Source: a virus
IMG/VR virus record: IMGVR_UViG_3300011253_000628
Coordinates: 1-37,124 of that record
Strand: one strand, 5' to 3'
Length of the DNA: 37,124 nucleotides
In this document: one piece after another, positions 31,772-37,124 of the stretch
Layout of the letters: each line of letters opens with the position of its first letter
Position numbering within the stretch: the stretch's first letter is position 1
Made by a program: the position numbers and the translations under genes
Notes under the pieces: model-generated
The model's input: the letters and a program-made list of their open reading frames with translations, nothing else
The model's database searches: none
What the model was told of the DNA's origin: nothing

Positions 31772-33486
31772 AACGAGATATCCCCAGACTCGACCCGCAG
31801 CTCAAGGACTTCAGGAACGCCTGCTACGTCATCTGGAAGCACCTCGGACTCCCGCCGCCCACGAAGATCCAGTACGACGTCGCCGACTTCCTACAGAGCA
31901 GCGGCGACCGTAAGCTCATCATGGGCTACCGCGGCATGGCGAAGACCTACCTCGCCTCGGCGTGGGCGGTCCATGAGCACAGGCTGCGGGTCGAGGAGTA
32001 CGGCTACGACGACCTCGCCACGATCATGCTCTCGGCTGGTAAGGACCACGCCGACATCGTGTCGCTCTTCTGCATGAGGCTGATCTGTGAGATCCCCATG
32101 TACCAGTGCCTCAAGCCTGGCCCCGACCAGCAGCAGAGCACGGTGAAGTTCGACACCGGCCCGAAGAAGGTCATGAAGGACCCCTCCTTCAAGTCCGCCG
32201 GCATCCTGGGGGCCTCGGTGGGCTCGCGTGCCCAGCGGGTCCTGCTGGACGACGTGGAGACCCCGAACACCGCGGGGACCGTGGGGATGCGGGACAAGCT
32301 CCGCTCCCGCGTGGACGGCATGGCTGACCTCCTGCCGCCCGAGGGTGGTACGATCACCGTGCTCGGGACGCCCCACTTCGAGGACTCCCTCTACAACCAC
32401 ATGATCGCCGATGGGTACGAGGCGCGGATCTACCCGGCGCGCTACCCGACCCTCGAGCGCGCTGAGATCCTCGGCAACTCGCTGGCCCCGATCATCCGGG
32501 AGGCCCTGCTCGCCGACCCCGACCTTGTGGGGAAACCCACGGACCCGGGCCGCTTCGACGAGGAGGCTCTGCAGCAGCGGGCCGCGCCCATCTCGAAGGC
32601 TCACTTCGACCGGCAGTATATGCTGGACACGACGACGGGCGACCGCGAGGCCCACCCGCTGTCCCTGAAGGACCTGATCATCTCGCCGATCGACTGCGAG
32701 CTGGGGCAGTCCAACATCGTGTGGACCTCCAACGTCATCAAGGACCTCGACGTCTGGGGGCTCGCCGGGGACCGCCTGCACTCCCCGATGGAAGTTGAAA
32801 AGCCCCTCCTGCTTCCGTTCACGGGCTCGATCATGACCATCGACCCCTCGGGCAAGGGCAAGGACGAGACGGCGTACTGTGTCGCCAAGATCCTGGACAG
32901 CCGCGTCTACATCCCCGACTTCGGAGGGTACACCCAAGGCTACGACGAGAGCACCCTCACCGCCCTCGCCATGACTGCCATGCGGTGGAAGGTGAACGAG
33001 ATCGTGGTCGAGAGCAACTACGGCGGCGGGATGTTCGAGTCCCTGCTGAAGCCCGCCCTGAAGAAGGTGGGCTACCCCTGCACGATCACCAGCGTCACCC
33101 ACTCGACCCAGAAGGAGCTGCGGATCTGCGACACGCTCGAGCCCGTGATCTCGCAGCACCGCCTCATCATTGACGAGAGCGCCATGCGCCGCGACGGTGG
33201 GGCGAGACCGGGGCTAAGCGACGAGAAGGCCATGCACTACCGCCTGGCCTACCAGATGAGCAGGGTCACGCGGGAGCGGGGCTGCCTGCCCCACGACGAC
33301 AAGCTCGAGGCTCTCGCCATGGCTGTCGGCTACTGGGTCGAGCACCTCAGCCGCTCCATCGAGGACGTACAGGCCGAACGCCTCGACGAGGAGTTCCAGG
33401 CCATCCACGACGAATGGGAAGAGGCCACAGGGGCCTACAGCACCGACAACTGGAACGACGGGACCATCCCGGAGGGAATGCTATGA
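31768..33486 (+). CDS. Large terminase subunit (T7 gp19-like)
   Basis: ATPase and nuclease that packs DNA into the head (572 residues, T7 gp19 586). The ATPase shows Walker A GYRGMAKTY with Lys59, Walker B VLLDDVETP (Asp161, Asp162, Glu164) and the coupling motif VLGTPHFEDSLY. The RNase H-like nuclease has MTIDPSG (Asp359), VVESNYGGG (about residue 414) and HDDKLEAL (Asp510, Asp511). The ATG at 31768 (MKRDIPRL) overlaps the fibre stop (ATGA) and is preferred to an in-frame start at 31744. Related terminases cut concatemers to leave direct terminal repeats; no such repeat is visible in this window. Confidence 0.96.
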   Translation: MKRDIPRLDPQLKDFRNACYVIWKHLGLPPPTKIQYDVADFLQSSGDRKLIMGYRGMAKTYLASAWAVHEHRLRVEEYGYDDLATIMLSAGKDHADIVSLFCMRLICEIPMYQCLKPGPDQQQSTVKFDTGPKKVMKDPSFKSAGILGASVGSRAQRVLLDDVETPNTAGTVGMRDKLRSRVDGMADLLPPEGGTITVLGTPHFEDSLYNHMIADGYEARIYPARYPTLERAEILGNSLAPIIREALLADPDLVGKPTDPGRFDEEALQQRAAPISKAHFDRQYMLDTTTGDREAHPLSLKDLIISPIDCELGQSNIVWTSNVIKDLDVWGLAGDRLHSPMEVEKPLLLPFTGSIMTIDPSGKGKDETAYCVAKILDSRVYIPDFGGYTQGYDESTLTALAMTAMRWKVNEIVVESNYGGGMFESLLKPALKKVGYPCTITSVTHSTQKELRICDTLEPVISQHRLIIDESAMRRDGGARPGLSDEKAMHYRLAYQMSRVTRERGCLPHDDKLEALAMAVGYWVEHLSRSIEDVQAERLDEEFQAIHDEWEEATGAYSTDNWNDGTIPEGML

Positions 33487-33761
33487 TCTATCGCGTCGAC
33501 TTCCTCGACCACTGCCAGGACTACAATATGCCGGTCGAGTGCGCTGTCTATGGCCTGCTCATCGCGGAGGACGAGGAGAGCATCACACTCGAGGTGTGGT
33601 CGCACACAGACGACGACCAGCGGGAGGACTTCGGGAACGACAACTGCTGCTTCACCCTGGTCCGTGGGGCGATCAAGAGGCTGACCCCCATGTTCGAGGG
33701 CCAGCCTGTAGATCACAACACCTTCCCGCTTAGTACATCGTCGGTCGGACGAGCTGGATAG
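33483..33761 (+). CDS. Small hypothetical acidic protein after the terminase
   Basis: Unrecognised 92-residue acidic protein (MIYRVDFLDHC, SITLEVWSHTDDDQREDFG, then CCFTLVRGAIKRLTPMFEG). The body, alternating strands and acidic turns, fits a small beta protein. The last 10 or so residues are encoded antisense to the end of the opposite-strand gene at 33730-35232, with a 32-base overlap, so the original C-terminus may have been replaced when that cassette arrived. The ATG overlaps the terminase stop (ATGA). T7 has the small gene 19.5 here, but there is no visible similarity. Confidence 0.65.
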   Translation: MIYRVDFLDHCQDYNMPVECAVYGLLIAEDEESITLEVWSHTDDDQREDFGNDNCCFTLVRGAIKRLTPMFEGQPVDHNTFPLSTSSVGRAG

Positions 33762-35232
33762 CCGGGTCGTAGGGGTCGCCCACGTTCCCCTTCCAGACCA
33801 GAGCGGCCTCGAGGAACGTCGGGTCCTCGCGGATCAGATCGTACAGCGGGTAGTAGCCGTCCCTGAAGGGCGGCAGGTCGTCGGCGAGGTGCGGGTACTT
33901 CCTGAAGTTCGTTCCCCACCAGGGGCTCTCGTAGGCGCTGATGGCCGTAGGGACGCTGGTGTGGGTGCCGCGCTGCATCGTCTGCCGCACGTTTATCAGC
34001 TCCAGCTCGAGACCGCCCAGGCGGCGCATCGGGACGTACAGGAGGTCAGCCTCGCGGGACCTACAGGAGTCGGGGTTCCCGTACTGCGGGTCGACCCCCA
34101 TGTTCATGACGAGCCCTGCCGGCGTGACGACGTGCCGAATGAACTCCCGCAGGAAGTCCATCCAGTGCTCGCCCTGCGTGTTGATCTGGACCTTCTCACC
34201 GAAGCCACCCGAGCCGCGGGTTTTGTGGCTGAGGTAGGGGATCGACATGGCGAAGCAGCCGACCGCGTGGGCGAACCCTCGACCGCCGCGGGACCAACCC
34301 TCGCCGCCAGGTCCCTCGATGACCTGCCAGAGCGGCTGGAACAGAGCGTCGTCGGAGGCGTCCCCGTCGAGCCAGCAGCAGAAGTCGTTCCAGTAGTGCT
34401 CGACCAACACGATGCGGGCGAACACGTCACGCGGCGCGAGCATACCGGGGGCTGCGGTGGCCCGGTGCATATGGTCGGCGTTGTGGGGCTGGTAGGTCTG
34501 CAGCTCCTCGAGGGACGTGAAGTCCGGCTCGTGGCCCTTCAGGAACACGTTGGACCTGCCGCACCAGTAGGGTCCTTCGGGCTGGTAGGGGGCGAGGGTG
34601 TGCTCCTCGTAGTAGGCGAGCGGGGTGCGGGCAAGCTCCGCGAGGAACTCCAGCTCGGCCCAGCGGTAGCCGTCGCTGTAGGCGCGCTGCCAGCCTTCGG
34701 GGCCGAAGTGGTACGGGCCGACCCGGTAGCCGCCATGGCTGCCGTTGAAGCTCGTGGTGCCCTTGACCTTGGGGGTGCCGATGGTGTAGTCACCGACCTG
34801 CTCGATGGTGTTGTAGCCGCCATCACGGAAGCCGTGGTAGCCCTTGGTCGCCAGCTCGGAGTGCCACCACTCCGGGGAGCAGGGGGCGGGCTCGGCGGTG
34901 GGCTCGTAGAAGTCCTCGCCCCAGGTCTTGCGGCGAGCGAAGGTACCCGCCACCCGGATGCCCCCGGGGCCACCGTCGTGGAGGGTGACCATCTCGTCGC
35001 CCTGGGAGATGATCTGCAGGGAGTCCCACAGCAGGTTGCCCGTGCCGGCGAACCCGTTGATGAGAGCCACGGTGACGCGGCGGCTGTCCTTGTAGCGGTC
35101 CCAGCAGGCGATGACCAGGGCTCCCTTGAACTCCTGGCGGACGACGGAGAAGGAGTAGTCCCCCTCTGTCCACTCTCCGGGTTGGAGTTGTAGGACGTCG
35201 CTGTCCCAAGCGATCTGGATGAACTCTCTCAT
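33730..35232 (-). CDS. Unknown 500-residue protein paired with a sulfatase
   Basis: Unrecognised protein. Residues 1-110 are beta-rich (VLQLQPGEWTEGDYSFSVV, IRVAGTFARRKTWGEDFY). The rest is helical and rich in Trp, Tyr, His and Gly: PHNADHMHRATAAPGML, RIVLVEHYWNDFCCWLDGDA, WSRGGRGFAHAVGCF. Short helices separated by aromatic, His- and Arg-rich loops recall alpha/alpha-toroid glycan-active enzymes (lyases and hydrolases), but no family motif is secure. There is no signal peptide or membrane segment. It overlaps the sulfatase stop by ATGA on the - strand, so the two are translated together and probably act on the same substrate. It converges on, and overlaps, the last + strand gene. A receptor or capsule depolymerase role is a hypothesis. 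Confidence 0.7.
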   Translation of the reverse strand: MREFIQIAWDSDVLQLQPGEWTEGDYSFSVVRQEFKGALVIACWDRYKDSRRVTVALINGFAGTGNLLWDSLQIISQGDEMVTLHDGGPGGIRVAGTFARRKTWGEDFYEPTAEPAPCSPEWWHSELATKGYHGFRDGGYNTIEQVGDYTIGTPKVKGTTSFNGSHGGYRVGPYHFGPEGWQRAYSDGYRWAELEFLAELARTPLAYYEEHTLAPYQPEGPYWCGRSNVFLKGHEPDFTSLEELQTYQPHNADHMHRATAAPGMLAPRDVFARIVLVEHYWNDFCCWLDGDASDDALFQPLWQVIEGPGGEGWSRGGRGFAHAVGCFAMSIPYLSHKTRGSGGFGEKVQINTQGEHWMDFLREFIRHVVTPAGLVMNMGVDPQYGNPDSCRSREADLLYVPMRRLGGLELELINVRQTMQRGTHTSVPTAISAYESPWWGTNFRKYPHLADDLPPFRDGYYPLYDLIREDPTFLEAALVWKGNVGDPYDPAIQLVRPTMY

Positions 35233-36890
35233 GCGGTGTACGGCTCTCCGAAGAAGTTGGTGTGGTAGACCATCAGCTCGAGCAGGGCTCGGCCTCTGGC
35301 GGTGGTGGCACCCTCGGCGTCTGCGAGGGCGAATAGGTCGTTCGACTCGTCCGGGTCAGCGGAGAGGTCGTACAGGTCGAAGTTGTCGGCGGTGACGCTC
35401 TCCTCGTAGTGGCGGCGCAGCTTGTAGCCCTCACCGTCCGTGGAGGCTGTGGTGCCCACGACCGACATATCGAAGTTGTCGAGCACGGTCGTCGGCCCGT
35501 GGGCGTAGCCGGTCTGGAAGACGACGTGGTGGGTGAAGAGCTTGGTGCCGGTGGCGCTGCCGGTGCGGAAGGCGTCGGCGAAGGAGACCCCGTCGATGTA
35601 CTGCTCGATCCCGTGCTGCTCGCGCCACTCGGGCTTGATCAGGTCCAGGATGGTGGGGTACATATCGCAGCCGTCGATGTAGCGATCACAGTCAGTCCCC
35701 TCGAGCGCCGGGGGGATCGCGGCCCCCCAGACCAGCAGGGGGCTGAGGATGCCCTCGTCCTTCGTGGAGCCCTTAGCGTCCTCGGCGATGTGGTACTGGT
35801 CCCCACTGACCGTGCCGTCCGAGGTCGGCGGGATGACGTTGGCGTAGGTTGCCCCCAGGGCGGCGAACTCCGTGGTGGTCCGCGGGGTCAGGACCGACGT
35901 GTCACCACCGTTGTCGGCGTAGTGCATGAAGGTCGTCTTCGCGTACTCGTCGGGGTAGTTCGTCTCGATGAACTCCTCGATCTCCTTGGTGAGCTTGTCG
36001 ACGCACTCCATGAGAGCGATGTAGCGACGGAAGACCAGGTGGACCTGCCCGTTGATCCCATAGGGCTCGCCCGCATCCACCACCGGGACGGCGATGGTGC
36101 TGTTGGCAGCGTAGCCGCCGTCGCCAGTCTCCCCGTTGTTGCCCGCCGGGTCATCCACCAGCTCGGCCTGGGTGTAGGTCGTGTGCATCGAGACGTTGCG
36201 CGTCTGGAAGGGGTCCTTCAGCTCGTGCGTGGTCGCCAGGTACGGCCAGTTGCCGTGGGGGAGGTTCATCTCGTAGTCGACCACGAAGGGCTTGCCTGCG
36301 TCGACCGCGTCCTTGATGAAGTTCGTGATCTTGTTGTACATCAGCGCTGGGCTGAAGATGTTCGTGGTGCCCTCCCCCGGGAGGTCAGTACCGGAGATGT
36401 ACTCCGACTGAGCCGTGCGGGTCGTGTAGACGTAGGGGTAGCTGTAGTACCCGTAGTCAGGCTCGCCGGGAGTTCCGCTGGTGTTCGTCAGCAGGGCCTC
36501 GTGGGACTCATCGAAGCCGAGTTCGTCGACGATGGCTCGAGGGTTGAGCCGGTTCGTCAGGGTACCGCCGGCCTGCGAGTAGTTGAAGAGGTGGTGCTTG
36601 CCGAACATCCCCTTGAGGTGCCCAGAGCCAGCAGCCACCGCGGGCCACGGGTTCTGGTCGGGGGTGATCCCCTTGTAGAACGGGAACTGCCCGGTCGTCA
36701 CGTTGCCCAGGACGTCACCGATGCCGGTGCCGAAGGGGTGGGCGTTGGTCCTGTGGCCCTGCCGACCCGTGTAGATCTCGGAGCGCGTGGGGGCGCAGCG
36801 GGCGTCGACGCGGAACTGCGTGAACCGCAGGGCGCGAGGGACCACATCGGACTCGAGGTGCGGCTGGTCGGCGTAGGGGAAGCTGCCCAA
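35229..36890 (-). CDS. Formylglycine-dependent sulfatase, N-terminus in another frame
   Basis: Type I sulfatase (553 residues from the TTG at 36890), which removes sulfate esters. The catalytic signature is RCAPTRSEIYTGR, with the cysteine (codon 36797-36795) that becomes formylglycine. Other family motifs in order: FGKHHL (normally FGKWHL), LPHGNW, DNGGDTS (metal Asp-Asn), AKGSTKDEGILSPLLVWG, DMYPTILDLI and DLYDLSADPDESNDLF. The N-terminal aspartates that complete the metal site are not in this frame; the frame is open back to 36944, and the expected start lies in the neighbouring frame (see 36930-37044). There is no signal peptide, unusual for bacterial sulfatases, which are mostly exported. 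A host formylglycine-generating enzyme would be needed. Confidence 0.9.
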   Translation of the reverse strand: MGSFPYADQPHLESDVVPRALRFTQFRVDARCAPTRSEIYTGRQGHRTNAHPFGTGIGDVLGNVTTGQFPFYKGITPDQNPWPAVAAGSGHLKGMFGKHHLFNYSQAGGTLTNRLNPRAIVDELGFDESHEALLTNTSGTPGEPDYGYYSYPYVYTTRTAQSEYISGTDLPGEGTTNIFSPALMYNKITNFIKDAVDAGKPFVVDYEMNLPHGNWPYLATTHELKDPFQTRNVSMHTTYTQAELVDDPAGNNGETGDGGYAANSTIAVPVVDAGEPYGINGQVHLVFRRYIALMECVDKLTKEIEEFIETNYPDEYAKTTFMHYADNGGDTSVLTPRTTTEFAALGATYANVIPPTSDGTVSGDQYHIAEDAKGSTKDEGILSPLLVWGAAIPPALEGTDCDRYIDGCDMYPTILDLIKPEWREQHGIEQYIDGVSFADAFRTGSATGTKLFTHHVVFQTGYAHGPTTVLDNFDMSVVGTTASTDGEGYKLRRHYEESVTADNFDLYDLSADPDESNDLFALADAEGATTARGRALLELMVYHTNFFGEPYTA

Positions 36891-36929
36891 CCAGCGGTTG
36901 AGGACGTCGTAGTAGGGGCAGGATAGAGC

Positions 36930-37044
36930 GGCTGACGACGTCCATCATGAAGAGGACGAGATTGCCGCGCGCGGGGCGCTGGGGGACGGAACCGAGCGTC
37001 TGACGGAGCGCGTTGGCGCGCTGGTTGTGCTTGGGATACGGCAT
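36930..37044 (-). pseudogene. N-terminal piece of the sulfatase in a shifted frame
   Basis: The ATG at 37044 opens MPYPKHNQRANALRQ and continues to RGNLVLFMMDVV, which matches the first strand of sulfatases (N-(I/L)-(V/L)-x-(I/F)-x-x-D-D). From about 36944 the neighbouring frame reads WTSSAALSCPYYDVLNRW, then LGSFPYADQ, which is the expected continuation. So one gene seems split by a shift near 36947-36935, next to the metal-binding Asp-Asp. Causes could be a real mutation, an assembly error near the contig end, or recoding. The frame A continuation down to 36715 is a shadow and not coding. Confidence 0.7.
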
Positions 37045-37057
37045 GGGGGCGTGTCGA

Positions 37058-37120
37058 CTACAGGTGTAGGCGATTACTTGGGGTGTGAAGGGGTCTGGAG
37101 GGTTCTGCAGGGGCCTACAC
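37058..37120. repeat. Inverted repeats near the right edge
   Basis: CTACA-GG-TGTAG at 37058-37069 is a short palindrome, and GTGTAGG at 37064-37070 can alternatively pair with CCTACAC at 37114-37120. They lie upstream of the - strand sulfatase, in the last 80 bases, and could be an operator, a leader hairpin or a terminus element. No convincing promoter boxes were seen on the - strand here. Confidence 0.35.
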
Positions 37121-37124
37121 GGGG

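Noticed and set aside
35409-36926. + strand frame opposite the sulfatase
   Set aside because: Val/Asp/Gly/Arg-rich shadow; the - strand has sulfatase motifs throughout. The same applies to 33889-35193 (+).
1-37124. Direct terminal repeats of a T7-like genome
   Set aside because: The first and last hundred or so bases show no shared stretch by eye; the window is probably a contig rather than exact genome ends.
1-37124. tRNA genes
   Set aside because: No cloverleaf with T-arm consensus was seen; GTTCGAA-like strings fall inside coding frames.

Overview
The window is almost all of the genome of a T7-like podovirus (Autographiviridae type, GC-rich) that infects a Gram-negative, probably marine bacterium. 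The gene order follows T7: single-subunit RNA polymerase, single-strand binding protein, a nuclease, primase-helicase, DNA polymerase, 5'-3' exonuclease, then portal, scaffold, capsid, two tail tubular proteins, four internal virion proteins, small terminase, fibre and large terminase, all on the + strand. A tyrosine integrase cut by the left edge suggests a temperate or integration-capable relative, as known in some marine T7-like phages. No photosynthesis genes or tRNAs were seen.

Layout: 1-473 integrase (partial); 567-2921 RNA polymerase; 2918-11186 replication and nucleotide genes, interrupted by three related coiled-coil genes (5533-7164), a small zinc-ribbon-like gene and a secreted beta-rich protein (9401-10030); 11183-12854 small accessory genes including a six-cysteine secreted protein, a two-TM protein and a LAGLIDADG homing endonuclease; 12851-17051 portal, scaffold, two membrane-associated genes and capsid; a UUCG-capped hairpin at 17082-17109 where T7 has its main terminator; 17127-29067 tail tube and ejection proteins; 29080-33761 small terminase, beta-rich virion proteins, a repeat-shaft fibre and large terminase. 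No gap between genes exceeds 300 bases, and most neighbours overlap by ATGA or GTGA, so translational coupling is the rule.

The most unusual part is the right end (33730-37044), where two overlapping genes run on the - strand towards the terminase: a formylglycine-type sulfatase and a 500-residue protein of unrecognised family that may be glycan-active. The sulfatase has its catalytic cysteine motif and most metal/substrate motifs, but its extreme N-terminus is in a different frame. Neither has a signal peptide. With a tail tube protein carrying a large inserted domain and several beta-sandwich virion proteins, this points to a phage that deals with a sulfated surface polysaccharide. Planctomycetota are a possible host group (sulfatase-rich, and rich in secreted proteins like the one at 9401), but this is inference only.

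No recognisable endolysin is present, and the gp16-like protein lacks the transglycosylase domain of T7 gp16. The lipoprotein at 15180 has the layout of a one-protein spanin.
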